This document shows positions 1 through 8,583 of a stretch of 12,421 nt of DNA, piece after piece; positions within the stretch are counted from its first letter, which is position 1; every line of letters starts with the position of its first letter. The position numbers and the translations under genes are program-made. The notes beneath the pieces were generated by a model. It was not told where the DNA came from. It saw only the letters and a program-made list of their open reading frames with translations, and did not search any database. The DNA comes from DASWED01 sp036394995. GTDB lineage: Bacteria > Actinomycetota > UBA4738 > JACQTL01. The stretch covers positions 1-12,421 of the forward strand of contig DASWED010000109.1 of NCBI GenBank assembly GCA_036394995.1, read 5' to 3'.

Positions 1-674
1 GCCGCCTCGCCCAGCAGGAGGCCCTTGGTGTTCTGCCCCAGCTTGAACGCGATGAAAGCCAGGAGGCAGCCGATGAGGAGCGACGCGATCGGGTCGAACG
101 CGTGGATCCCGGTGATCTGGCTGAGTCCCACCCCGAGGAACGCCAGCGTGATGCCCACGAGCGCGCCGCTGTCCTCCAGCAGGACCGTCTTCACGGTGGG
201 GTCCTTGCTCTCCCGGACGAACTCGCGGAACCCCATGTCCTGCTCCCCGGCCTCCCGCCTGGTCTGCCGGTAGGCCCGGAACCACGACGTCCCCTCGGCC
301 AGCGCCGAGATCGTGAGCACGGCGTAGGCCGCGACGTACCCGGTGGCGTCCTCCCCACCCCCCGACAGGAGCCCCCCGATCCCCTGGAGGAACGAGAACC
401 CCGCGCCCAGGATGAGGATCCCTGTGGCGGCCACGAAGGCCCAGAAGAACCGCTCCTTGCCGTAGCCGAAGGGGTGCTCCTCGTCGGCTGGGCGGTCCCC
501 CATGCGGAGCGACACCAGCAGGAACACCTGGTTGAACGTGTCGGCCACGGAGTGCGCGCCCTCCGCCAGGATGGCCGCCGAGCCCGAGATCGCACCGGCC
601 ACGAACTTCGACACGGCGATCAGGAGGTTGGCGCCGGCCGCGACCATGACGGTCTTCTTGCTCTCCGATGCCAT
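1..674 (-). CDS. Cation diffusion facilitator (CDF) family metal transporter, partial
   Basis: Integral membrane metal/proton antiporter, likely exporting Zn2+, Fe2+ or Mn2+. About 224 residues are present and the C-terminus lies beyond the left edge. The translation starts MASESKKTVMVAAGANLL, and hydrophobic helices fall near residues 10-35, 43-58, 77-103, 112-130, 170-185 and 193-211. The first CDF metal motif HxxxD is seen as HSVAD (H41, D45), followed by the loop EEHPFGYGK (65-73). In place of the usual second HxxxD/DxxxD the protein has LLEDSGALVG (165-174), as in the SLC30A9-like branch of the family. The start at 674 is chosen because GGGAGAGG lies just upstream; an in-frame ATG at 701 would add nine residues. 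It lies 129 bases downstream of the histidine kinase on the same strand, so co-transcription is possible but not shown. Metal specificity cannot be read from the sequence. Confidence 0.9.
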   Translation of the reverse strand, partial: MASESKKTVMVAAGANLLIAVSKFVAGAISGSAAILAEGAHSVADTFNQVFLLVSLRMGDRPADEEHPFGYGKERFFWAFVAATGILILGAGFSFLQGIGGLLSGGGEDATGYVAAYAVLTISALAEGTSWFRAYRQTRREAGEQDMGFREFVRESKDPTVKTVLLEDSGALVGITLAFLGVGLSQITGIHAFDPIASLLIGCLLAFIAFKLGQNTKGLLLGEA

Positions 675-803
675 GCCTCTCCCGGGGCCGTCTCGTGACA
701 TCCGTACCCGCGCCGCCCCCGAGGGACACCGCCCGGGGCGGGCGGAGGCCGGATCGCTCGATCAGGGGATCCCCCCGGTGCAACCCGTCGAAGGTCGCCG
801 CGG

Positions 804-2876
804 TCACGCCTGGACCGGGATCGTCCCCCGCACCCTGGCGCCGCGCCCGGGCGTGGACTCGACCCGAAGCGTGCCACCCACGGCGCCGAGGCGGTCGTTC
901 ATGTTCGTGAACCCCGCACCGCTTCCCCGGCGGGTGACGTCGAACCCCGCCCCGTCGTCGGCCACCTCGAACAGGAGCGCGTCCGAGTCCTCCCACACGC
1001 GAACCGTGGCGGTGACCCCCTCGCCGCCGTACTTCGAGGCGTTCTGGAGGGCCTCGAGGCAGCAGAAGTACACGGTGGCCTCCACCTCCGGCGGATGGCG
1101 GCCCACCCCCCGGGCCTCCACCACCACAGGGAGCGCGGCCCGGCGGGCCGCGGACTCGAGGGCCTGGGGGAGCCCCCGGTCGGCCAGGAGCGGCGGGTAG
1201 ATGCCGTGGGCCAGGTCCCGGAGCTGCTGGAGGGCCTCCTCGATGTCGCCTCCCAGCTCGCCCAGGACGGTCGTCGACCGCTCCGGGTCGCGTTCGGCCA
1301 GCTGGCGGGCCAGGCGGAGCTTCACGGCGATGGCCACCAGGTGCTGCTGCGCGCCGTCATGGAGGTTCCGTTCGATCCGCCGGCGCTCCAGGTCCCCCGC
1401 CGCGACGATCCGCCCCCGGGAGGCCTGGAGCTCCTGGGCCTGGCGACGGACCTCGACCAGGCTGGCCTGGAGCGCGGAGTCCAGGCGCACGTTGTGCAGG
1501 GCCAGCCCGATCTGCCGGGCCAGCTCCGCCAGCACCCTGTCGTCCTCGGGCCCGAACGCCGGGCCGTCCCCGGCCCGCTCGCCGACCAGGAGGCCGAGGA
1601 GCTCGCCGGAGTGCGTCACCGGCGCAATCCGCAGCTGCGCGTCCTCGCGCCCTTCGATCAGCTGCGGGATCCACAACCGCGCCCAGGCCGAACCGGAGAG
1701 TCCGGCGCGGGCCACCGTGGTCTCCTCGGTCTGCCGCAGCCGGATCCGCGGCCGGGCGTGCTCGGGGTCCGAGGCAGTGAGCTCCAGGGTCCCCGCCGAG
1801 GCGGTCCACATCTCCGCCGATCGCAGGGTCAGGGCCGACCGGAGCGACTCCGCCATGGACAGCATGAGCTCGTCGAGAGGGACCGACCTGGACAGGCGGG
1901 TGCCGAACGTGCGGACCACGTCCTCGGTGGTGGGTTTCCCTCCGTGGGCCAGGCGGGCCGCGAGCCCCCGGAGGCGGGCGCGGGCCGGGACGTACAGGAG
2001 CGCGGAGAGGCCCGCCGCGATCATCGACAGGACCAGCACCGTGCGCTCCTCGTGCCGGGGGGCCCGCCCCAGCCCGATGACCACGCCCACGTACACCCCG
2101 GCCACGATGGTCGAGAGGCCGGAGAGCGACACCGCGTGCTCGAACAGCGTGTCGACGCCCCGGGACGCGGCCGGCCACGCGTCGAGGAGCAGGGCCACGG
2201 GGATGGCGACCGTCGCGCCGACCGCCCACAGGCCGGGCGACGGGGGCCAGTCCACCAGGGCGTGCACGATCAGCACCGCCGCCCCGCCCCACGCGGCGCC
2301 GACGGCCCCCAGGCCCAGCCACTTCATGTGCCGCCGCTCCACGCCGTCCACCCGGCCGAACCTGGCCGCGAAGGCCGGCCCGCCCAGCACGAGCGCCACC
2401 AGGACCTCGGCCACCAGGGCCGGGGTCCGGACGGGGCCGGACGCGGACAGGGCCGCGACCGCCCCGGCGGCCAGGTAGGCCGCAGCGGCCAGGGACCGGC
2501 GGGCCGCGGTCCCCAGTCGTCCGTCCGGCATCCCCAGCAACAGGTGGACGCCGGCGGCCGGCAGCAGCGCGGCCACCGCGGGGCCCGCGCCGTCCACGAG
2601 CAACCCGACCCCCGCCGCCCCCGCGGCCCCGCCGATGATCCCGGCGAGCGGCTCGCCCGAGAACCGGAACGCCCGGACGGCGCCCGCCACCGCCCACAGG
2701 AGGGCCACCGAGGCCGCGATGAGGTCCCCGGTTCCACGGCCCCGAACGGCCACGGCGACCAGGGCCGCCCCGGCCAGCCCGAGCCCGGCCAGGGCCAGGG
2801 CGGTCCAGGCCGCGCTCCCCCCGCGCCGGCTCACCGGAGAGGCCGCCGTCGCTCGCGGATGTTCCAGGACCGCCAT
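804..2876 (-). CDS. Membrane sensor histidine kinase, NarL-class (10 TM + GAF + HisKA_3 + HATPase)
   Basis: A 690-residue two-component sensor kinase. The N-terminal 300 residues hold about ten hydrophobic helices (near 23-44, 51-70, 77-94, 98-115, 128-146, 152-171, 185-207, 214-235, 251-269, 278-297). A GAF-like domain covers about 318-465, and a likely signalling coiled coil about 466-500. The HisKA_3 phosphoacceptor is H506 in RRRIERNLHDGAQQHLV. The ATP-binding domain has an N-box with N612 in CLEALQNASKY and a G1 box DDGAGFD (640-646). All catalytic motifs are intact. The ATG at 2876 is four bases after the stop of permease B, with GGAG overlapping that stop, which implies translational coupling. 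No response regulator lies next to it, although NarL-class kinases normally act through a LuxR-type regulator. The signal is unknown; the operon suggests an envelope stress or the state of the ABC transporter, which is inference. Confidence 0.93.
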   Translation of the reverse strand: MAVLEHPRATAASPVSRRGGSAAWTALALAGLGLAGAALVAVAVRGRGTGDLIAASVALLWAVAGAVRAFRFSGEPLAGIIGGAAGAAGVGLLVDGAGPAVAALLPAAGVHLLLGMPDGRLGTAARRSLAAAAYLAAGAVAALSASGPVRTPALVAEVLVALVLGGPAFAARFGRVDGVERRHMKWLGLGAVGAAWGGAAVLIVHALVDWPPSPGLWAVGATVAIPVALLLDAWPAASRGVDTLFEHAVSLSGLSTIVAGVYVGVVIGLGRAPRHEERTVLVLSMIAAGLSALLYVPARARLRGLAARLAHGGKPTTEDVVRTFGTRLSRSVPLDELMLSMAESLRSALTLRSAEMWTASAGTLELTASDPEHARPRIRLRQTEETTVARAGLSGSAWARLWIPQLIEGREDAQLRIAPVTHSGELLGLLVGERAGDGPAFGPEDDRVLAELARQIGLALHNVRLDSALQASLVEVRRQAQELQASRGRIVAAGDLERRRIERNLHDGAQQHLVAIAVKLRLARQLAERDPERSTTVLGELGGDIEEALQQLRDLAHGIYPPLLADRGLPQALESAARRAALPVVVEARGVGRHPPEVEATVYFCCLEALQNASKYGGEGVTATVRVWEDSDALLFEVADDGAGFDVTRRGSGAGFTNMNDRLGAVGGTLRVESTPGRGARVRGTIPVQA

Positions 2877-2880
2877 GTCA

Positions 2881-5334
2881 TCACTCCGTTCGCAGGACCG
2901 TCGCCGGGCGGGTCCGGGCCGCGGAACGGGCGGGCAGGGCCGAGACCAGGTTGGCCATCACCAGGGTGGCGGGGACCACGATCAGCACCAGCAGGACCGG
3001 GACCACCGGCTCCGAGGCCACTCCCAGCTGGTACACGAACGACGACCACACCCACCGTCCCGTCGCGATGCCCAGGGGGACCCCCACGACGAGCCCGATC
3101 GCGGCGACCGTGGTCGACTGCCAGGCCACCGCCGCCCGGACCTGGCGACGGACGAACCCCAGGGCCTTCAGGACGGCGAGGTCCCTGCGGCGCCGGCGCA
3201 CCGATGTCGCGAGGGCGTGCCCCAGGGCCGCGGCTCCGGCCAGCGCCAGCACGCCGGCCAGCAGCAGGGGCAGCCCTCGCACGCGTCCCGCGTTCCGGAG
3301 GTCCGTGGCCTCCCCGGCCAGCGCGACCTGGGCGTCGAGCGGCCCGAATCGCCGGCGCAGCTCGCGGATGACCGCCTGCGGGTCCGCGCCGGGGGCGAAC
3401 CGGATCAGGTAGGTGTTCTCCGGGATCGACGGGACGAGCGAGCGCAGGCTGTCGAAGGTCATGCCGATCCCGTGGCCGAGGGCCTCGGCGCTGGCCCCGG
3501 TCTCCGGGAACACCGACCTCCCGACCACCCTCGCCGTGATCGAACGGCGGCCCACCGAGACGCCCACGGTGTCGCCGAGGCCCACGTCGAGATCGCGCAT
3601 CGTGACGGTCCCCAGTGCGATCTCGGTCGGCGCCGCCGGCCACGAGCCCTCGAGCACGCGGGGCGCCACCAGCCCCCCGACCGGGTCGACCCCCCAGGCG
3701 AACGGCAGGGCCTGGCGTCCGTTCGCGGCCACGTGGACCTGCACCAGGATGTTCGCACCCGAGAACTCCGCGATGCCCGGGATCCGGCCCAGGGACTGCG
3801 GGATCCGCTTCGACGTGTCGCTGCCGTACGGGTTCCCCACGCCGACGTCCCAGGTCCACCCCGTCAGCTCGGGCGATCCCAGCAGGTGCGTGAAGCTGGC
3901 CGCGTACGTCGTCGACGCCGCCACCGCCGCCAGGGCGATGCACAGGCTCACCATGGTCGTCCGGACGGGGACGGCCGTCCGGCCCCTGCCGGGTTCGAGC
4001 GCCATCCGAACGCCGGCCGAGGCGGCGGGCGTGAGCCCCATGCGGCCGAGCATGCCGGAGATGGCTCCACGGCGCCCGTCCCCGCCGTCGTCGACGGCGA
4101 CCAGGCCCATCGCGTCCCCGCGAGCGCCCGCGGCCCTCCACGCCGGCACGGCGGCCGCCGCCATGACCGCCACCACGACCACCGCCGCTCCCAGCCCCAG
4201 CACCGCCCCGTCGAACGCGAACCCCGGATCGGGCTCCACGATGCGGGCCAGGCTGATGGGCATGAGCGGCGACAGCGCCGCGGCGGTCGCGACCGCCACG
4301 ATCGCCCCGCCGGCGCCGGTGACCGCCGCCCGGAACAGGCCGGCCCCGAACAGCTGCGGCCGGGTCACCCCGAGGGCCCGGAGGGTCGGGTTCTCGATCG
4401 AGTCCAGGAACGACTCCCGGGCCAGCGCCTGGGCCACCACCAGGAGCCCTGCCACACCGGCGAGCGCCGCGAAGATCCACAGCGCAGTGGCGAGCGGATG
4501 GGTGACCCGATGGGTGAGCCGAGCGGTGTCCCCGACCGAGCCGGCGCCGACCTGTCCCCCGCCCGCCAGACGTTCGATCTCGCGTTGCAGGGCCGGGACG
4601 TCGGCGTCGCCGTGGCGGAGGTGGAGGGCGATCGCCTCCGCTGTCGCGAGCCCGTCGTGGTAGTGCCGGTCGAACGCCTGGGACAGCTGGACGTCGGCGT
4701 AGGCGGATTCCTGCGTGAGCGATCCGGCGTCGACGTAGACCCCGACCACCTTCATCGTGACCGCGACGCCGACGTCGCCGGCGGGGACGGAGGTCGTGTC
4801 GGGCCCGTAGGCCTCCGGGTCGACCCCCTTCTTCAGGAACAGGGCACGGTAGGAGTCCCCCACCCGGACCTCCGTCCCGAACGTGCCCCGCATCTCCCGG
4901 ACGGAGGCCTCGCCCACCGCCACCTCGTCGACGAGCCGCGGGGCCCGGCCCGCCAGGAACTTCAGCGAGTCCCCGGCCATGCTGCCCGGCCGCCGGCACG
5001 CCGTGGCGGCGCCCTCGCCGATCGGGTAGAACCGCCCGCCCTTCATCGGCACCAGGGCATAGGACCGGCACCGGGTGGACGACACGACCTGGGGGAGCCG
5101 GGCCACCTCGTCGATGTCGATCGGCGTGAATCCGAAGGTGTCCACGCTGAACACCGCGTAGTCGGGAGCGTGCTCGCGGGCCAGCAGCCGCTGGTACGCG
5201 GTCTCGGTGCGCCGGGCGCCGCTCGCGGAGAGCAGCACGGCGCCGCCGATGAGTCCGAGGAGCACTGTGAGGCCGATCGTGGCCCGGAGCCGGCCCCGGA
5301 TCTTCGCCCTCGACAGCATCCAGACCGTGTTCAT
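2881..5334 (-). CDS. FtsX/MacB-type ABC transporter permease B
   Basis: An 817-residue permease with two FtsX-like modules. A first helix (about 16-38) leads into an extracytoplasmic domain (about 41-278). Helices follow near 281-303, 330-355 and 373-397, then 459-480, a second extracytoplasmic domain (about 482-685), and helices near 686-710, 738-758 and 776-800. Conserved cytoplasmic blocks are RMALEPGRGRTAVPVRTT (443-460) and RRRRDLAVLKALGFVRRQV (714-732), and the end is TRPATVLRTE. ATG 5334 is preferred over the longer open frame to 5559: it gives the standard MNTVWMLSRAKIRGR start, has GAGGG just upstream, and sits seven bases after permease A's stop, whereas the longer frame overlaps permease A. 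It is a tandem paralogue of permease A and presumably pairs with it on the shared ATPase. MacB/FtsX-class permeases usually do mechanical work on envelope substrates (lipoproteins, peptides, hydrolase control) rather than classical import. The substrate is unknown. Confidence 0.93.
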   Translation of the reverse strand: MNTVWMLSRAKIRGRLRATIGLTVLLGLIGGAVLLSASGARRTETAYQRLLAREHAPDYAVFSVDTFGFTPIDIDEVARLPQVVSSTRCRSYALVPMKGGRFYPIGEGAATACRRPGSMAGDSLKFLAGRAPRLVDEVAVGEASVREMRGTFGTEVRVGDSYRALFLKKGVDPEAYGPDTTSVPAGDVGVAVTMKVVGVYVDAGSLTQESAYADVQLSQAFDRHYHDGLATAEAIALHLRHGDADVPALQREIERLAGGGQVGAGSVGDTARLTHRVTHPLATALWIFAALAGVAGLLVVAQALARESFLDSIENPTLRALGVTRPQLFGAGLFRAAVTGAGGAIVAVATAAALSPLMPISLARIVEPDPGFAFDGAVLGLGAAVVVVAVMAAAAVPAWRAAGARGDAMGLVAVDDGGDGRRGAISGMLGRMGLTPAASAGVRMALEPGRGRTAVPVRTTMVSLCIALAAVAASTTYAASFTHLLGSPELTGWTWDVGVGNPYGSDTSKRIPQSLGRIPGIAEFSGANILVQVHVAANGRQALPFAWGVDPVGGLVAPRVLEGSWPAAPTEIALGTVTMRDLDVGLGDTVGVSVGRRSITARVVGRSVFPETGASAEALGHGIGMTFDSLRSLVPSIPENTYLIRFAPGADPQAVIRELRRRFGPLDAQVALAGEATDLRNAGRVRGLPLLLAGVLALAGAAALGHALATSVRRRRRDLAVLKALGFVRRQVRAAVAWQSTTVAAIGLVVGVPLGIATGRWVWSSFVYQLGVASEPVVPVLLVLIVVPATLVMANLVSALPARSAARTRPATVLRTE

Positions 5335-5341
5335 TCGGCCC

Positions 5342-7774
5342 TCACTCGCTCCGCAGGACCTGGGCCGGTCGGGTCCGGGCCGCCAGCAGGCCGGGGATCG
5401 CTGCCACCAGGTTCGCCACGAGGATCGTGGCCGGGACGACCAGCAGCACGGCGACGAGCGGCACCACCGGCTCCGGCACCACGCCCAGCCGCTCCGCGAG
5501 GAGGTTCCACCCCCACCGGCCGGCGACGATCCCCAGCGGGATGCCGATGACCAGGGCAACCCCCGCGAGGGTCGAGGCCTGCCACGCGACGGCCGCCGAG
5601 ACCTGACGCCGGCGGAACCCGATCGTCTTCAGCACCGCGAGGTCACGCTCCCGCCTCCGGACCGACGTGACCAGGGTGTGGGCCAGCGTGGCCATGGCCA
5701 GCAGGGCCACGACGCCGGCCAGCACCAGCGGGACCCTCGCCACCTCCTTGAGATCCTGGATCGTCCCGAAGCCGGCCCTCGGGAACACGAACAGATTGCG
5801 GAACACGGGCCGCAGTTCCGCCAGGAACGGGTGCTGGTCGGCGGGCCGGGCGAACCGCACGAAGTAGCCGTTGTCTGCGGCGACCTGGGGGTCGTTCGCC
5901 CGCACCCAGTCGAGGGAGACGACCGCCCCGTCCCCCGGACCGGTGAAGGAGAGGAAGAAATCCGGCATGGCCACCCGTCCGACCACGCGCATCTCGGACG
6001 TGACGCCCTTGATCCCCACCGGGACCGTGTCGCCGATGCCGACGCCGGCCGACCGCATGGTCTCCGAGCCCAGCGCGACCTCGTCCACGGCGGCCGGTAG
6101 CCGCCCCTCCGCCAGCGACGGCGTCACGGAGCCCTTCGCCGGCGCCATCGCGAGCCCCAGGACGCGGGTCCCACCGACCTCGAGGTTCCGCAGGTTGCCC
6201 AGCCCGAACTCCGCGACCCTGGGGTCGTGGGACAGGATCGACTGGAGGTGCCGCTCCCCCCCTGGCGGAGTTGGCGAGAAGTCCTCCTCCAAGCCGATCA
6301 GGACGTCCCAGTTCCACCCGGAGAGCCGGGGCGTGGACTCGAGGTGCACGAGGCTCGCTCCGAAGGAGAGCGCGGCGGTGAGCGCGAACAGCCCGAGCGT
6401 CGTCCCCAGCACCGTGGTCCGCACCGGGACCGCGGTGCGCCCTCGGCCGGGCTCGAGCGCCATCCGGACGCCGGCGGCCACGGCGGGCCTCCGCCCCAGC
6501 CGTGCCAGCGACGCCGCCACCACCGAGGGCCTCGACCTCGGCGGCGGCAGGATCCCGGGCGCCGAACGCGAGGCCCGGGCCGCCCACCAGCACGGGATCG
6601 CCCCCACCGCCACCACCAGGACGGCGAGCCCCACCCCGCCGCACACCATGACGAGCGCGTCGACCGCGATGCCCGGCTTCGGCTCGGCCACGCGCGCAAC
6701 GCCGAGCGGAGCGAGCGGCGAGAGCGCGATGCCGACGCCGACGGCGACCGCCCCGCCGACCAGGCCGATCATCGCCACGCGGAGCAGGCCCACCCCGAAC
6801 AGCTGGCCCGGGGTGAGCCCGACGGCACGCAGCGTGGGGTACTCCGTGGACTCGAGGTAGGTCTGGCGGGCCAGCGACTGCGCGAAGACGGCCAGGGTGG
6901 CCACCCCGACCAGGAGCGCGAGCGCCCACAGGGCCACCGCCTGGACCTGGGTGGCCCGCTGCACCCCCTCCGTCTGCCGGGCCCCGTTGATCGGCACGTC
7001 GAACCTGACCCCGAGGCGCTCGTGCAGCTTGCGCAGCTCCCGTCGGAAGGCCGGGATGTCGGCCTGCCCGTGGCGCAGGCGGATGACCAGGGCCGCGTCC
7101 CCCCCATGGAACCGGTCCGGGTACTCGCGGAAGAAGGCCGGAGTGAGGTGGATGGCCGGGAGGTACCCTCCGGCCAGGGGCTCGAACTCGGCCGGAGCCG
7201 ATTCGATCCCCACGATCGTGAGCGTGAGCGGCGGGGGCCGCTGGTCCGGGGGAGGAAGCGGCTGCCCGAACGGTCCCTCCCGTCCGAACAGCCCCAGCTG
7301 GAGGGTGTCGCCCGGCTCCACGTGCAGCTGCCGAGCCAGGGCGAACCCGACCACCGCCTCCCGCGGGCGGGCCGGGTCGGCCATCCGGCCGTCGAGGATC
7401 TTGATCGCGTTCACGGTGGTTCCGAAGCGCCCGTCGGGGCTCGCCATCGGGAAGACGTTCGGGAAGTCGAGCTTCCGGCCGTCGGTCGTGCGAACGGACT
7501 CGAACACGATGTTCACGAACGACGAGTCCTCGACCTGCGGGAGCCGCGGGACCTCGCGGAAGGCCTCGTCCCTTCCCTTGCCGTTCGGGTTCAGCACCAG
7601 GTCCATGCCGTGCTGGGCCTGGACGAACCGCGGGTAGGCGGACTGCGTCCGCCGGGCCCCCGCGGCCGCGAAGATCACGACTCCGCCCATGACGCCGACG
7701 ATCAGGCCCAGGGCCACGATGCTCAGGAAGCGGGAACGGAGCTCCGCCCGCACGCGCATCCACACGGCTGTCAT
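5342..7774 (-). CDS. FtsX/MacB-type ABC transporter permease A
   Basis: An 810-residue permease with the same layout as permease B: helix about 15-38, extracytoplasmic domain about 41-275, helices near 278-300, 327-352, 372-395 and 453-475, second extracytoplasmic domain about 477-680, then helices near 682-702, 730-752 and 770-795. Shared cytoplasmic blocks are RMALEPGRGRTAVPVRTT (437-454) and RRRERDLAVLKTIGFRRRQV (706-725), with a TRPAQVLRSE terminus. ATG 7774 (MTAVWMRVRAELRSR) follows GAGGAG at good spacing. The frame stays open to 7915, but that extension overlaps the ATPase and reads as low-complexity Arg/Ala. The gene lies 43 bases after the ATPase and 7 before permease B. Its extracytoplasmic domains differ strongly from those of B, for example an insert GPFGQPLPPPDQRPPP (168-183), so the two subunits may have different partners. 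The substrate is not predictable here. Confidence 0.93.
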   Translation of the reverse strand: MTAVWMRVRAELRSRFLSIVALGLIVGVMGGVVIFAAAGARRTQSAYPRFVQAQHGMDLVLNPNGKGRDEAFREVPRLPQVEDSSFVNIVFESVRTTDGRKLDFPNVFPMASPDGRFGTTVNAIKILDGRMADPARPREAVVGFALARQLHVEPGDTLQLGLFGREGPFGQPLPPPDQRPPPLTLTIVGIESAPAEFEPLAGGYLPAIHLTPAFFREYPDRFHGGDAALVIRLRHGQADIPAFRRELRKLHERLGVRFDVPINGARQTEGVQRATQVQAVALWALALLVGVATLAVFAQSLARQTYLESTEYPTLRAVGLTPGQLFGVGLLRVAMIGLVGGAVAVGVGIALSPLAPLGVARVAEPKPGIAVDALVMVCGGVGLAVLVVAVGAIPCWWAARASRSAPGILPPPRSRPSVVAASLARLGRRPAVAAGVRMALEPGRGRTAVPVRTTVLGTTLGLFALTAALSFGASLVHLESTPRLSGWNWDVLIGLEEDFSPTPPGGERHLQSILSHDPRVAEFGLGNLRNLEVGGTRVLGLAMAPAKGSVTPSLAEGRLPAAVDEVALGSETMRSAGVGIGDTVPVGIKGVTSEMRVVGRVAMPDFFLSFTGPGDGAVVSLDWVRANDPQVAADNGYFVRFARPADQHPFLAELRPVFRNLFVFPRAGFGTIQDLKEVARVPLVLAGVVALLAMATLAHTLVTSVRRRERDLAVLKTIGFRRRQVSAAVAWQASTLAGVALVIGIPLGIVAGRWGWNLLAERLGVVPEPVVPLVAVLLVVPATILVANLVAAIPGLLAARTRPAQVLRSE

Positions 7775-7817
7775 GCCGTCCGGCTCCTCAGCTCGGGCGT
7801 CGTCCGAGTGGGCGGCC

Positions 7818-8570
7818 TCACGGGCGGGGGTCGCCGTCGCCCGCCAGCGGACCGAACGTCGCGTCGCCCGCCGCGACGGCGACGGGCTCGGCGCCGTCGT
7901 CCACGCGGCCGTCACGCATCCGCGCGATCCGGTCGGCGGCCTCGGCCACGGTCTCGTCGTGGGTCACCAGGAGGATGGCCTGGCCGTCGGCGTGGAGGCG
8001 CCGGAACAGCTCCATGACCTCCGCGCCCCCGGCCGAGTCGAGGGCCCCGGTGGGCTCGTCGGCCAGGAGCAGCGTGGGCTGGTTCGCCAGGGCCCGGGCG
8101 ATGGCCAGGCGCTGGCGCTGCCCGCCCGAGAGGACACCCGGGGCCTTCCCCGCCTTGTCGGACAGCCCCAGCAGGTCGAGGAGGTCCCGGGCCCGGGTCT
8201 CGGCCTGCTTCCGCGGCGTCCCCGCCACGACCGCCGGGAGCGTCACGTTCTCGAGGGCGCTCATCCCCTCCAGCAGGTTGAAGAACTGGAAGACGATCCC
8301 GACGTGCTTGCGCCGCATCCGGGCGAGGTCGTCTTCGTTCATCCCGGACAGGGACTCCCCGGACACGGCGATCTCACCCTCGTCCGGTGTGTCCAGTCCG
8401 GCCACCATGTTCAGCAGCGTCGACTTGCCGCACCCCGACGGCCCCATCACCGCCACGAACTCGCCGGGGGCGAGGGTCAGATCGACGCCGCGCAGGGCCC
8501 GGACCGGGGCCCCCTCGGCGTCCTCCGGCCGGTACGTCTTGCGCAGTCCCCGAACCTCGAGTGCGTCCAC
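7818..8570 (-). CDS. ABC transporter ATP-binding protein, MacB/LolD type
   Basis: The nucleotide-binding subunit that powers the two FtsX permeases; 250 residues from the GTG start. It has Walker A GPSGCGKS (43-50), Q-loop VFQFFNLLEG (Q95), signature LSGGQRQR (147-154), Walker B LLLADEPTG (167-175) and H-loop VTHDE (H204). The pattern ENVTLP plus LADEPTGALDS is typical of the MacB/LolD/FtsE class, which works with FtsX-type permeases. I choose GTG 8570: it follows GGGGGAG by six bases and gives M-DALEVRGLRKTY, the usual length before the first strand. An in-frame ATG at 8627 would add 19 Pro/Ala-rich residues but lacks a Shine-Dalgarno, unlike most genes here. About 25 C-terminal residues past the fold are low-complexity. 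It is the first gene of the ABC-permease-permease-kinase cluster; permease A starts 43 bases after its stop. Confidence 0.94.
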   Translation of the reverse strand: MDALEVRGLRKTYRPEDAEGAPVRALRGVDLTLAPGEFVAVMGPSGCGKSTLLNMVAGLDTPDEGEIAVSGESLSGMNEDDLARMRRKHVGIVFQFFNLLEGMSALENVTLPAVVAGTPRKQAETRARDLLDLLGLSDKAGKAPGVLSGGQRQRLAIARALANQPTLLLADEPTGALDSAGGAEVMELFRRLHADGQAILLVTHDETVAEAADRIARMRDGRVDDGAEPVAVAAGDATFGPLAGDGDPRP

Positions 8571-8576
8571 GGCGAT

Positions 8577-8583
8577 CTCCCCC
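8577..8583 (-). promoter_or_regulatory. Ribosome binding site deciding the ABC ATPase start
   Basis: On the minus strand GGGGGAG lies six bases before the GTG at 8570. It is the only good Shine-Dalgarno near the possible starts; the ATG at 8627 has none. This supports the shorter protein. Confidence 0.6.

Larger units (their letters stand above)
2881..7774 (-). repeat. Tandem duplication of the FtsX permease gene (diverged)
   Basis: Permeases A and B are head-to-tail homologues of nearly equal length (810 and 817 residues). The best conserved blocks sit at matching places: the RTQSAY/RTETAY segment after the first helix, YPTLRAVGLTPGQLFG versus NPTLRALGVTRPQLFG, an identical run RMALEPGRGRTAVPVRTT, the DLAVLK.GF motif, and the VVPATLVMANLVSALP-like C-terminus. 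At DNA level short identical stretches recur about 2.46 kb apart, for example around 3997-4018 and 6459-6480. The extracytoplasmic domains are far less alike. This is an old duplication rather than a recent one. Confidence 0.85.

Noticed and set aside
751..774. Small palindromes GATCG-CT-CGATC (752-763) and GGGGATCCCC (765-774) between the kinase and the CDF gene
   Set aside because: Arms are short, loops are too small for a good hairpin and no T-run follows on the minus strand, so a terminator or operator cannot be supported.
1095..5550. Very long plus-strand open frames (1095-3371 and 2635-5550) opposite the kinase and permease B
   Set aside because: They are antisense to genes with full domain evidence, read as Arg/Gly/Pro/His-rich low-complexity protein, show no family motif, and are expected from stop-poor GC-rich DNA.
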